Source of the DNA: Bdellovibrionaceae bacterium UBA1609
GTDB taxonomy: Bacteria > Bdellovibrionota > Bdellovibrionia > Bdellovibrionales > UBA1609
Assembly: GCA_002321895.1 (NCBI GenBank)
Contig: DCMZ01000010.1
Span: 390,135 to 454,134, forward strand
Length of the DNA stretch: 64,000 nucleotides
Direction of reading: 5' to 3'
This document shows, one piece after another, positions 48,358-58,300 of this stretch. Under the pieces are notes generated by a model. It did not search any database. It was not told the origin of the DNA and saw only the letters and a program-made list of their open reading frames with translations. Every line of letters begins with the position of its first letter. The first letter of the stretch is position 1. The position numbers and the translations under genes were made by a program.

Positions 48358-50289
48358 TTAGTCACAAAGTACACTCATCAAATCTTCTAGATTGGCAGTT
48401 TTGGTGAGTCCTGCCTCGGCTTCATCTTGAATGGTTGTGGTCGCATTCCCAGGATCCGCATTCATTGTTATTGTGACCGATCCCGCATAGGCACTACATC
48501 GTGTGGCATCCACGGATCCACCGCCACCGTCACCACCATCGCCATTCCCATTTCCGCCGTTGGCCGTCATTGTAATGCCAACGGTTCCGTTAGTTTCCCG
48601 GGCTACAAAAGAAACCGACCCACCGGCTCCACCACCACCGCCAACGGCAGGTGAAATAGCCCCGTTGGCCGTAATGCTAATGGTTCCGGATCCACTGACT
48701 TTCTCAGCAAAGAGAAAAACAATTCCACCGCCGTTACCTCCAGCAGTTGAACCGTTTCCACCACCAGATCCTCCCATAAAAGCTTTGTAATCAATAAACC
48801 CAGCACAAGCCGTAGAGCCTCCGCAATAAGTCAGAGCATTTCCGCCTACAGTCTCGGTATAGTTGGCGTCACTGCCGCGCCCCGCTTGGCCACCACCGCC
48901 GCCAAATCCGGAAGTGGTGCTGTAAGCGCCCCCATTTTCGGCAATGGTGTCCGATCCAGAGCCACCCGCAATACCGTAGGTGCCCACCGAACCACTCAAA
49001 TACCCTCGCTGTTCTGCATTGATGTCAAACACACCGTCCACCTGCAGATCTTTCACCTTCAGAGCAACGATACCCCCGTAGTTCCCACTAAAACCAAAAT
49101 TATTCGCCGTAGAAATGGAGAGAGTTTCCCCACCTACCACCTGTATGGTGTCAAACTCCGGAACTCGAATCACTTGGATAGTACAGTGATCTGATCCAAA
49201 TATAAGGGAATTACCTAAATTTAGATTGGCCGTTGTTGGGTCAGCAGTAATAGCGTCCTCTAAAGTAATATCCAATGTTGTGGCTGAAGATATCCGAGAG
49301 GTGTCCCATTTCCCACGATACAAATCAGCTCCGCAAGCATTGGTATCCGGGCTGGTTGATGCCCATCCAGAGGATACATGAAATAATACTAAATCTCCTG
49401 GCTCAAACTCTAGATTTGAAATCGAACTATCTAAGGTTAAGGTTTTCCCATCGGCACTTATGTTTGTCACCGAACGAGAGGCAGAAACATACTTGGTGGT
49501 TCCATCCGTACCCCCAGAGGCGGGAGTGTATGGCATAGCTCCACTGTCATCGATGGTATCCCCAGCATTAAAGTTTAAGTAGGTCGTTGTATCATCCGGC
49601 GCAATACTTCCATCGCGTCCATCACCAAACACATCGGCCAAAGCCGTTGCTGGGTCAATGGAAGGCTCCCCATCATCGTCACTATTGCTATCTCCACCAA
49701 TATCGCAATCTTCAATTTCAGTTAAAGCGGTGAGGTCATTGGGCATTTGGAATTTGGCAAACACATCAGACCCTTCTACCAAATCCACCACTTGATAATC
49801 GACAATTCTTGGATGAGTGACTTGTCCTTCCGGCGGCCCCACAGTTCCGCCATATAAAAAGCAACTCCCCGCATTGGCGTGCATCGCCACAAGATGTACA
49901 TACTCTGACGTACCGGCAGGCAACTCCAGGGAAATCTCTTGCTCTTCACCAGTCGCAGGAACCCCCACCATGAAATAACCAAAGGTAAACGCAACGCTAT
50001 TGTCCGTACTTTTACAAGAGTGCCTATTCATTTGCGTTTCAGACGATAGACCTCCGACAAAAACACCGTAGCAGTTCACCTCGGAAAAGGTATTTACACT
50101 GCCACTGAACGGGCTACTATCTGCAAAGCTGGTGTTGTGAGAAAAGTTGGAACCGGATTGAGCAGCGGGAATTTTTAATTTTAACGTGGAGTTTTCTGTC
50201 TTCCGCGTGCACCCCACATTGATGCCAAGACAGACGAATAAAACACCGTACCCAAGCCATCGCATTCGATCAAAACCAAGATTTTTCAT
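48358..50289 (-). CDS. large lipoprotein with Gly-rich C-terminal half
   Basis: About 643 residues from the ATG at 50289 (GGGGG upstream); a GTG further upstream is open but less likely. The lipobox is Val-Gly-Cys near residue 27 (Asn-Val-Gly-Cys). The N-terminal half has a disulfide-type Cys pattern and Ser/Thr-rich strands. From about residue 450 the chain is rich in Gly with runs of four to five and blocks of Gly-Gly-Ser-Gly-Gly-Gly-Asn-Gly, like the surface beta-helix or adhesin tails of secreted proteins. It is probably a surface-exposed lipoprotein; I do not recognise the family. It ends ten bases from the convergent lpxC. Confidence 0.7.
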   Translation of the reverse strand: MKNLGFDRMRWLGYGVLFVCLGINVGCTRKTENSTLKLKIPAAQSGSNFSHNTSFADSSPFSGSVNTFSEVNCYGVFVGGLSSETQMNRHSCKSTDNSVAFTFGYFMVGVPATGEEQEISLELPAGTSEYVHLVAMHANAGSCFLYGGTVGPPEGQVTHPRIVDYQVVDLVEGSDVFAKFQMPNDLTALTEIEDCDIGGDSNSDDDGEPSIDPATALADVFGDGRDGSIAPDDTTTYLNFNAGDTIDDSGAMPYTPASGGTDGTTKYVSASRSVTNISADGKTLTLDSSISNLEFEPGDLVLFHVSSGWASTSPDTNACGADLYRGKWDTSRISSATTLDITLEDAITADPTTANLNLGNSLIFGSDHCTIQVIRVPEFDTIQVVGGETLSISTANNFGFSGNYGGIVALKVKDLQVDGVFDINAEQRGYLSGSVGTYGIAGGSGSDTIAENGGAYSTTSGFGGGGGQAGRGSDANYTETVGGNALTYCGGSTACAGFIDYKAFMGGSGGGNGSTAGGNGGGIVFLFAEKVSGSGTISITANGAISPAVGGGGGAGGSVSFVARETNGTVGITMTANGGNGNGDGGDGGGGSVDATRCSAYAGSVTITMNADPGNATTTIQDEAEAGLTKTANLEDLMSVLCD

Positions 50290-50443
50290 AGGTAAGCCCC
50301 CGACACGTACCAATTGCTCTACAGACCTTTATCGGTCGTTTTGCTGGACTTATATAGAGGGATTTACATTTGATTCTCAATATGGGACGCCTAAAATGCA
50401 CCCACTCACCAAATCAAATACAAGGGCTTTATAAATGAATAAA

Positions 50444-51460
50444 CTAGGTATTCTTGAGCGACTCTATGCCTAAATGTTGCCGACAACGATCCGTAATGAC
50501 ACGGCCACGCGGTGTCTTTTGAATCAATCCCTCTTGAATCAAATAGGGCTCATAGACCTCTTCTAAAGTGTCCGACTCTTCGCTGAGGGCTGCGGACAAA
50601 GTATCTATACCCACTGGCCCACCGGCGAATTTTTCAACGATCAAATTTAAAATTCGGCGATCCATATCATCCAAACCCATTTGATCCACCTTTAATTCGT
50701 TGAGTGCATAGTTGGCCATATCTCCATCTATGAGCCCATCACCTTTCACTTGCGCATAATCACGCACTCGCTTTAACAGACGGTTGGCCACCCGTGGTGT
50801 TCCGCGACTTCTTCGAGCCAGTTCAGAAGCTCCATCACCATCTAAATCCACCCCTAGCAAATGGGAAGATCGGGATAGAATCTGCACTAAATCCGAAGGC
50901 CCATAAAACTGGAGTCGCTCTATGATTCCGAATCGATCTCGAAAAGGTGCCTTTAATAGACCCGCTCGAGTGGTGGCTCCCACCAATGTAAAAGGCGCAA
51001 TAGGAAACCGAATGGACTTGGCTCCTAAACCTTCACCAGTAATGATATCAATAAAATAGTCTTCCATGGCGGAGTACAGGTACTCCTCTACATCTTTGTT
51101 CAGCCGATGGATTTCATCGATGAACAAAACGGAATGGGGTTTAAGACCGGTCAAAATTGCAGCCAAGTCCCCCTTTTTATGTAGAGTCGGCCCGCTTGTA
51201 GCCACAAATGGGGCTTGCAAATGATAGGCAATAATATGAGAGAGCGTTGTCTTCCCTAAGCCGGGTGGGCCACATAAAAGGGTATGATCCAAGGGCTCTT
51301 CCCTCTTGCGAGCCGCTTCAACAAAAACTTTCAGTTTCTCTTTTACAGATTCCTGGCCCGGAAATTCATCAAAGGACTGTGGTCTTAATGTATTTTCAAA
51401 AGTCACTTCTGGAGTGGTTTTCTCTCCAGAAATAATTCGACTGTGTGATTCTATTTCCAT
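50444..51460 (-). CDS. ruvB: Holliday junction branch-migration ATPase RuvB
   Basis: A 338-residue AAA+ helicase of normal length. Walker A is Gly-Pro-Pro-Gly-Leu-Gly-Lys-Thr near residue 64, Walker B is Leu-Phe-Ile-Asp-Glu-Ile-His-Arg-Leu, and the sensor-1 segment Thr-Leu-Val-Gly-Ala-Thr-Thr-Arg and RuvB-type C-terminal winged helix (Asp-Arg-Cys-Arg-Gln-His) follow. Last gene of a ruvC-ruvA-ruvB unit, five bases after ruvA. Confidence 0.97.
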   Translation of the reverse strand: MEIESHSRIISGEKTTPEVTFENTLRPQSFDEFPGQESVKEKLKVFVEAARKREEPLDHTLLCGPPGLGKTTLSHIIAYHLQAPFVATSGPTLHKKGDLAAILTGLKPHSVLFIDEIHRLNKDVEEYLYSAMEDYFIDIITGEGLGAKSIRFPIAPFTLVGATTRAGLLKAPFRDRFGIIERLQFYGPSDLVQILSRSSHLLGVDLDGDGASELARRSRGTPRVANRLLKRVRDYAQVKGDGLIDGDMANYALNELKVDQMGLDDMDRRILNLIVEKFAGGPVGIDTLSAALSEESDTLEEVYEPYLIQEGLIQKTPRGRVITDRCRQHLGIESLKNT

Positions 51461-51465
51461 ACTAC

Positions 51466-52044
51466 CTATCCCCTATTCGCCAACTGACTTAATCCCATTC
51501 GGATTCCCTGTTCCACTTGGACATCAGATTTGAATCCATCCACCACCGTCTGTACATCCAATGGTTTAAATCCCAAATTGACAAGAGCCGAAACAATTTC
51601 ATCTCGGGCGGCCACTTTTTGAGTTTCAGATCCACGATCTGTATCGAACACCAATTTACCGCGAAGACTCAATATAATTTGCTCCGCTTTCTTCTTTCCA
51701 ATTTTCGGCAACGAAGAAAGGCCTTTAGCATCTTCATTTTCTATATAGCCGAGAATTACATCCACTGGAGCTGCTGATAAAATCGCCGTCGCCATCTTTG
51801 GGCCAATGCCGTTAACTTTAATCAAAGATAAAAACATCTGCTTTTCCAATGGAGTGGAAAACCCGAATAGCTGAATTAAATCTTCACGAACATGTGTGTA
51901 GGCGTAAACTTTTACAAAATCCAATCCAGACAGATCGGCAATGGTGCTTTGTGAACAGTGCAATTCATAACCCACTCCCTGCACATCCACTAAAACATCC
52001 GACTCATTGATTTCGATTAACTTACCTCGCACAAATCCAATCAT
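51466..52044 (-). CDS. ruvA: Holliday junction protein RuvA
   Basis: A 192-residue protein with OB fold (residues about 1-62), two HhH motifs in domain II (Ile-Asn-Gly-Ile-Gly-Pro-Lys-Met-Ala and Leu-Pro-Lys-Ile-Gly-Lys-Lys) and the flexible C-terminal domain III that contacts RuvB. It binds the four-way junction and targets RuvB. Its ATG overlaps the stop of ruvC by four bases. Confidence 0.96.
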   Translation of the reverse strand: MIGFVRGKLIEINESDVLVDVQGVGYELHCSQSTIADLSGLDFVKVYAYTHVREDLIQLFGFSTPLEKQMFLSLIKVNGIGPKMATAILSAAPVDVILGYIENEDAKGLSSLPKIGKKKAEQIILSLRGKLVFDTDRGSETQKVAARDEIVSALVNLGFKPLDVQTVVDGFKSDVQVEQGIRMGLSQLANRG

Positions 52045-52550
52045 AATTCCCTTCCTATCTCAGCCAAAAGTGTTTTTGGAGTCGCATGCCGGGCATGCGT
52101 GATAGCCACAGCCAAAGCATCAGTGGCATCCATCGGTAAACTTAAATTTTCTAATCCCAACAATTGCCCCACCATAAACTGCACCTGATCTTTTTTAGCA
52201 CTTCCATTGCCAGTGATAGACTTTTTTATCTTTCGAGCAGCGTATTGAAAAACGCCCATTCCATGGGCTACCCCGCGCTCCAAGCAAACTCCGCGAATGT
52301 GACCTAACACAAAAGCAGAGTGAGGATTTTTACCTAAAAATATTTCTTCAACGGCCAATTCATTGGGACGATAGCTGCTTATTAATTGCTCCATCGCCTG
52401 ATGCATTTCGTGCAGACGTTCCCATATGGGTAGAGTTTCATTCAAACGGATGACCCCATGATCAATGTGTCGTTCCCCCTGAGCTGTTACCTCAACCACA
52501 CCAAAGCCAGCAATACGGCTTCCAGGGTCAATTCCAAGTACAATGGACAT
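52041..52550 (-). CDS. ruvC: Holliday junction resolvase RuvC
   Basis: A 169-residue RNase H-fold endonuclease that resolves Holliday junctions by paired nicks. Catalytic acidic residues are Asp7 (Gly-Ile-Asp-Pro-Gly-Ser), Glu in Val-Glu-Glu-Ile-Phe-Leu-Gly, and Asp pair in Asp-Ala-Thr-Asp-Ala-Leu. First gene of ruvCAB; the upstream gene is divergent, so a promoter for the unit lies in 52551-52707. Confidence 0.96.
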   Translation of the reverse strand: MSIVLGIDPGSRIAGFGVVEVTAQGERHIDHGVIRLNETLPIWERLHEMHQAMEQLISSYRPNELAVEEIFLGKNPHSAFVLGHIRGVCLERGVAHGMGVFQYAARKIKKSITGNGSAKKDQVQFMVGQLLGLENLSLPMDATDALAVAITHARHATPKTLLAEIGREL

Positions 52551-52707
52551 GCTTTACCTCTTGGGAATTACACTATATTTACACCTATTTTGAAAGTGAA
52601 TTTACTTTAACACTTTGCACATTTTGTTTTGCTTAAAAAACATCAATCTCGCTATACTAGGGGCCAAACCCGTGGATGGCCTGGATAAAATCGGAGAAGG
52701 ACGGACC

Positions 52708-53553
52708 GTGAACGATATCAACACTGGCGACATTGAAAAGTACCAAATCCTTTTGCAGGAAAATCCACGATCTAAAGTGTTCGCCCCGCTAGCGGAGGCT
52801 TATAGAAAAATGAAAATGCTTAATGAGGCAGCAGAAATTGCTGAGTTAGGCATCAAGTACAATCCAGATTTTGCCGGAGGTCGCGTGGTGATGGCAAAGA
52901 TCTTGATGGAGAGAGAAGATTACTCACAAGCTATTGAAGAGTTAAAAAAAGCCACAGCTCTTTCTCCAGAAAACATCTTAGCCTATCAACTTTTAGCTGA
53001 AAACCACCTGGCTGAAAAACAAACCAAAGAGGCTTTAAAGGCTTATAAAATGGTTTTGTTCTTAAATCCTCAGCACACTCGAGCCAGAAATGCCGTACTG
53101 AAACTAGAAAGCCTGACCGCTGATGAATATGAGGAAGAATTGTTCAGTATGACCAAGCTCACCCCTCTGGAGCAGACTCAATCTCGCACTTCGGAGACCA
53201 TCACCTCAGCTCCCCCTCCTCCGCCGTCCACCAAAGGCAATACATTATTAGATAGGCACCTCTCCCTTGTGGATGCTTTTGTTGCACGCAATGAAATCGA
53301 CAAAGCTAGAAATGCTATTATTTATGCAGAAGAAGAACTGGGACCGGTACCCGAGATTATTAAGCGTAAACAATTAATTTTTAGAAATAATACCTTTGAA
53401 CGCTATGAAAACCCACCAGAACCCATTGCTTCGATTCCACCCACTCAGGTCGTGACTGAGGAAGAAATCACACTGGGTGAGAACCTGGAAGACCCAAGAA
53501 CATCTCAACTAGAGGAGTTATTGGAACGATTTGAAGCCTACGCTGAGTCTTAG
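52708..53553 (+). CDS. TPR protein, 281 aa
   Basis: About 281 residues from the GTG at 52708, chosen because AAGGA lies seven bases before it; an ATG at 52615 would add 31 residues unlike the rest. Four TPR-like repeats fill residues 1 to about 130 (Ala-Glu-Ala-Tyr-Arg-Lys-Met, Ala-Ile-Glu-Glu-Leu-Lys-Lys-Ala), then a Pro-rich Pro-Pro-Pro-Pro-Pro-Ser linker and an acidic C-terminal tail. There is no signal peptide, so it is cytoplasmic. TPRs mediate protein assembly; the partner is unknown. It lies upstream of efp, 82 bases apart. Confidence 0.75.
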   Translation: MNDINTGDIEKYQILLQENPRSKVFAPLAEAYRKMKMLNEAAEIAELGIKYNPDFAGGRVVMAKILMEREDYSQAIEELKKATALSPENILAYQLLAENHLAEKQTKEALKAYKMVLFLNPQHTRARNAVLKLESLTADEYEEELFSMTKLTPLEQTQSRTSETITSAPPPPPSTKGNTLLDRHLSLVDAFVARNEIDKARNAIIYAEEELGPVPEIIKRKQLIFRNNTFERYENPPEPIASIPPTQVVTEEEITLGENLEDPRTSQLEELLERFEAYAES

Positions 53554-53635
53554 CACCAGCGCATCAGGCCGAGCAGTGGACAGCCCATCAATACTGTATT
53601 AAAAATGAATCTCTAATTAAAACAAGGATATCTGA

Positions 53636-54199
53636 ATGGTTAGCACCAGTGATTTTAAAAAAGGTCTTAAACTTCTCGTTGACGATGAACCCTATAGTAT
53701 CATCGACTTCAACCATTTTAAGCCGGGAAAAGGAAACTCCATCACTCGGACAAAGTTAAAACACCTCATCTCGGGCAGTAACTTAGAAAAAACCTTTAAA
53801 TCTGGTGAAAAATTTAAGCAGCCCGACGTTGAATACAACGAAATGGATTATCTCTACAATGACGACACCGGCTATCACTTCATGAATCCAGAAAGCTACG
53901 ATCAAATCGCCATGGCCGAAGAAGATTTGACCGATTTCAAAGATTATCTAACTGAAAACATGAAAGTAAAAGTGTGCTTTTACAATGAGCGAGCCGTAAC
54001 AATAGAAATTCCACTCACAGTGGAATTGGAAGTGGCTGATACAGAACCTGGATTTAAGGGCAATACAGTGACGGGTGGCACTAAACCGGCGACCTTACAG
54101 ACTGGACTAAAGGTCAATGTTCCGTTGCATATTAACATTGGTGACACATTAAAAATCAACACTTTGACTGGTGAGTACCTAGAACGAGTTTCTAAATAA
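53636..54199 (+). CDS. efp: translation elongation factor P
   Basis: A 187-residue EF-P of normal length with the three-beta-barrel pattern. The loop residue that is modified in other species is Lys32 in Lys-Pro-Gly-Lys-Gly-Asn; a lysine there fits EpmAB-type or unmodified EF-P rather than Arg rhamnosylation. The end Asn-Thr-Leu-Thr-Gly-Glu-Tyr matches the family's C-terminal motif. EF-P rescues ribosomes stalled on proline stretches, relevant to the Pro-rich proteins here. No epm genes are in the window. Confidence 0.96.
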   Translation: MVSTSDFKKGLKLLVDDEPYSIIDFNHFKPGKGNSITRTKLKHLISGSNLEKTFKSGEKFKQPDVEYNEMDYLYNDDTGYHFMNPESYDQIAMAEEDLTDFKDYLTENMKVKVCFYNERAVTIEIPLTVELEVADTEPGFKGNTVTGGTKPATLQTGLKVNVPLHINIGDTLKINTLTGEYLERVSK

Positions 54200-54207
54200 A
54201 AAAAGAG

Positions 54208-54244
54208 CTCAAAAGCCCCCAGCCTTTTGGAGGAGGAAACTCCT
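54208..54244 (+). terminator. two small hairpins after efp
   Basis: CTCAAAAG (54208-54215) pairs with CTTTTGG (54224-54230) in a G-rich-loop stem, and AGGAG-GAAA-CTCCT (54231-54244) is a perfect stem with a GNRA-type loop. There is no strong T-run after them, so termination may be partial. Confidence 0.4.
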
Positions 54245-54342
54245 TCAACAGATCTTAATAAGCCTATGATTTTGTTAGGTTCTTTGCCTAATATTCCGAT
54301 GTATATTTACAGCATCAATGAGTATGGCAAGGAACGACATAC

Positions 54343-55389
54343 GTGGCAAAAAATGTAGAGAAAGACATTCAAAAATTTCTATCTGAAGGATTCTCCGTAA
54401 AGAATGTGGCAGAACATTTTATTGCGACTCGATCCCAATATCCTTCTGACAATGTAAACCACACCCAGCTCGTTCAATTCTTTTTCAATACAGGTCATTT
54501 TAAAGAAGTTCTCGAGGAATGCAGAAACCAATTGCATTACGACCGACCCGTCGCCTGGAATTTTTTATTTTTAACTCTTAAAAAATTCAAACCGGATCAC
54601 GCCGAAAAACTCATTCAACCCTTTTTAAAAGGTGCTACGGAAAAAGGCCAACTCAATGATCTCCTGAAGCTCCCAGAAGCGGATGGCCTACCCATTGAAC
54701 TCTCCCTGGCCAAAAGAAAGTACCACAAACAAGTGATCGACTCGGCTCAGGATAAAAAAAACAAGCTCTTTGAAAAGCTGGATTTCCTCCGACAAGAACA
54801 GATTGTTGAAGAAGAGCATAAAGCTTTAAAAGAGATCGAGCTATTTTATCCTGACGATCCAAGAGTCCCAGGATTAGTGAATGAATTTAAACAACGTTGG
54901 GCTCGGCACAAGTCCACAAAAAAACCACTATCGGTTTTTAACGATGACATTGAACGACTTGAAGTACCTACTGTGGGTGAAAAAAAGACAGCCTCGCTGT
55001 GGCTGGAAGCTTGTTCCAAAGTCGTTGATAAAAACCCCGACGCCAGCTACAACTTTGCTATTATGTTTTACTTCTCTGGCTGTTATGAAGAAGCACTCAT
55101 TATGGGAAAACGCACTAAAGCGAGTAAAAACCAGGCATGGTTTGTTGTAGATATTTTAATTAAAACTCGCCGGTTTGTTCAGGCATTGGATGAAATTGAA
55201 AAATTAGAAAAACAGTATGATGAAGATCCTGAAACTCATTTTAATGCCACCTACTTAAAAGCCATTGCTCATTGGGGGCTACATCAGGGAGCGATAGCCA
55301 TGGATCTTATGAAAAGCATCTTAAAAATTCGCCCCACTTACAGAAGTGCTCAGTCACTTTATTCAAAATGGCACGGGGGACTTGAGTGA
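54343..55389 (+). CDS. TPR-like helical protein upstream of TamB
   Basis: A 348-residue cytoplasmic protein starting with a GTG (AAGGA nine bases upstream). It has no signal peptide; the sequence is helical with TPR-like pairs near the C-terminus (for example Ala-Leu-Asp-Glu-Ile-Glu-Lys-Leu-Glu, Tyr-Leu-Lys-Ala-Ile-Ala-His). I do not recognise a family. Its last bases overlap the start of tamB by four, which implies translational coupling and therefore a possible role in, or regulation by, envelope assembly. Confidence 0.7.
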   Translation: MAKNVEKDIQKFLSEGFSVKNVAEHFIATRSQYPSDNVNHTQLVQFFFNTGHFKEVLEECRNQLHYDRPVAWNFLFLTLKKFKPDHAEKLIQPFLKGATEKGQLNDLLKLPEADGLPIELSLAKRKYHKQVIDSAQDKKNKLFEKLDFLRQEQIVEEEHKALKEIELFYPDDPRVPGLVNEFKQRWARHKSTKKPLSVFNDDIERLEVPTVGEKKTASLWLEACSKVVDKNPDASYNFAIMFYFSGCYEEALIMGKRTKASKNQAWFVVDILIKTRRFVQALDEIEKLEKQYDEDPETHFNATYLKAIAHWGLHQGAIAMDLMKSILKIRPTYRSAQSLYSKWHGGLE

Positions 55390-58300
55390 ACCTTAAAAGC
55401 CGCCGCCTTTGGAGAGTCCTCTTTACCACCTTTATTTTTGGTGGACTGGCATTTATGATCGGATTCACCTACAAGTATCATGTTCCTAAATTGGAGGAAT
55501 GGTTACTACTTGAAACGGAAAGAGTCTCTGCAAAGTTCTCCCCTTTTAAAATTTGGCCCAATAAACTGAAAATTTCTTTCTTCCCACTGGGCGCAAAAAT
55601 CTACGGCATTAAAATTGTTCCAAAAGAGGATATGCGTTCCATATTAGCCCCTGCTAGCATCGAACAAGCTTCCGTAAGCCTAAGTATTATCGACTTGTTT
55701 CGAGGGCGAGTGAGCATCTCAGAGGTTGAGATTATTAATCCTGATTTAATCTTATTTGTCCGTGACAATAGATCTAAAAACTCCAACCCGAAACCGTTTA
55801 GTTTCCGACAACTAGCAAATATTCCTGTGGAAAGAATTAATGTTAAGGGACTGAAACTTCGGGCTGACATACAACCTGCAAATTTAAGAATAAAATCTGA
55901 AGACATCAACTTCAGTCTTGAAAATCGTTTTAAATCCCTTTTAGTTGATGTGAACGTCGAAGACCTTCAAACCAAACTCTATGACCAAGACTTTGTGATG
56001 AAAAGTCTTGTGGAAACTCGATTTCTACTACAGGACAAATCCATTAATATATCAGCACTAAAAATAAAGAGAGATGATAACTATTTAGTGGGAAGTGGAA
56101 TCTTACAAGGAGATATTCCAAAAGGGAAAATAAACAGCGCCAAGGGAAGCCTGCGAACATTTTTTGACTTGGAATCATCATTGGCACTGGCATCAAGGTT
56201 TCAGATGGAAACTCATCTCCCGAAAGCCACAGGAAACATTTCTATGGAGACCACTTTCTCCTATGATAAAGGACGCTTCCCAGAAGCTAACTTTAGCTTA
56301 AAGACTAAAGATGTTTTGCTCGAAGGCTTTGATATTGGCAACGTGACTGCATTAGGCTCTTACAATAGCGAAACTTTGCGCTTCGACCGGCTCCATCTTG
56401 CCAACAACTCGGGATCACTGACACTCAATAATGCCATCCAAAAGACTTCTGGGAATCTTGAGTTTTCCGCCAATGCCATTCCCAATTTAGAGTTAACTCA
56501 GCTTCTTAGCGGATTAAAAATCCCTGGAGTGCCAGTACACCTTAATATTAAAGGTAACCTACCCTGCAAAGGACAAATTAAAGATTTCTCCTTGAAATGT
56601 CTCGGTGAACTTACCGGATCAAACCTGCATGTTTGGACCGGAGAAAAGAAATCTACCATTGTAAAGGCCGTTCCATTTAACGCTAAAGGCTCCTTAGAGG
56701 TGGACCTTAAACAGGTTATGTATAATGCCCAGCTTGAGCTAGGAGATGCTAAAGGTAAGTCCGACGGAGTGATTTCTTACGAAAAAGGTTTTGATATTAA
56801 CTACGAAACCCCGGCCATTGACTTTAAGGAAGTTACAAATTTGGTGAACCTATCTATTCAAGGCAATACTAGCATTAAAGGTCGAACCTGGGGAACCAGT
56901 CGCTGGGCCCAGATTGATATGAATTTAGACACCAATGATATGTGGTTGGAAGATCATGCCCTTGGAGCTGTGAAATCCAAACTTTCCTATAAAAAAGGAA
57001 AAATTATCTTTAGAAATATTCGAGGTCGACTTAATAGCTCACTCTACAACGGAATTGTGTCGATTGATGTTTTAAAACCTTCCATCTTTTTGAACTTACA
57101 ATCGAAATACATAGATCTAGAAGATGTCTTTCATTCTTTTTCTAGGAGAGGGAAACTACCATTTGATTTAACAGGAACCGGTACTGCAAAAATAAAGGCC
57201 TGGGGCCCATTAGCCTTTAAAAAGTTGAACTATAACCTCAGTGCTGAGCTCTATCGTGGCACCCTATTTGACGAAAGTTATGATGAAATAAAAGGTTCTG
57301 TAACTGCAAAGTCTGGAAACGTAAAAATCAATGAGCTCAATTTAACAAAAGCCAACAGCTATGCAAGATTTAATGGATCTATCAATCGGGATGGGATTTT
57401 AAACTCCACTGTAGTGGGAACTAATTTTAGATTGGCTGAATCCAAAAGAATTAAAGACTGGGGCCTTAACTTAGAAGGTCGCCTAGATTTCGTAATGCAA
57501 TTGACGGAATTTATTTTGAATCCCGATTTATCTATTGAGGGGAATTTAAAGGAAGTTTTGATCGCTGGTGAACCTCAGGAAGACTCCAAGTTTAATATTA
57601 ATTATGATGATAGTGTTTTTGCCGGCACTGGCGAATTTTTGGGTAAAACGATCTATACAAAGTTTAATATACCCCTTGTAAAAGAACTCCCCTTTCAATT
57701 TAAAATGACTGCTAAAGATTGGGATTTTGTAAAACTATTTAACCTTGTATCAGGCACGGCATTGAAACGAAACTATAGAACAAAAATCAGCATAAACGCC
57801 GATTTAAGCTCACCAAAGGGAGGTTTTTGGACTTCCACTGGAAAAATTGTAATCCCCGAGGTTAGAGTTCAAAGAAACAATCTTCTGCTATTTAACCAGA
57901 ACCCCATTGAATTTGATTTCAAAAATGGAATCATTCATGCTCGCAATGCGAGAATTGTTAATGATTCAAATCATTATGTGGAACTCACCACCACAGGTCT
58001 TACAAAGTCGAATCTCAATGCTAAACTCGCCGGTCAATTTGACTTAGGATTAGCGGCCATCTTAACCCCTCTAGAGGACCTTGGTGGTAACGTAAATTTC
58101 AATATCAATTCTTCTGGAACTTTAGATAATTTTAAAGTCATCGGTGATGCTTTCGTTAAAAACAGCTTTGCCCGAGTGAGTGGATTTCCACACATTTTCG
58201 AAGACCTTAACGCAGACATCCTATTTAACGAAAAACGTCTGCTTATAAATGCCGCTAATGCCCGATTGGCAGAAGGCCAGTTGACCGGTTCCGGTCGAGT

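Noticed and set aside
48500..49000. CRISPR or satellite repeat in the Gly-rich gene
   Set aside because: Gly codon runs of a coding sequence explain the pattern; there is no regular repeat-spacer spacing.
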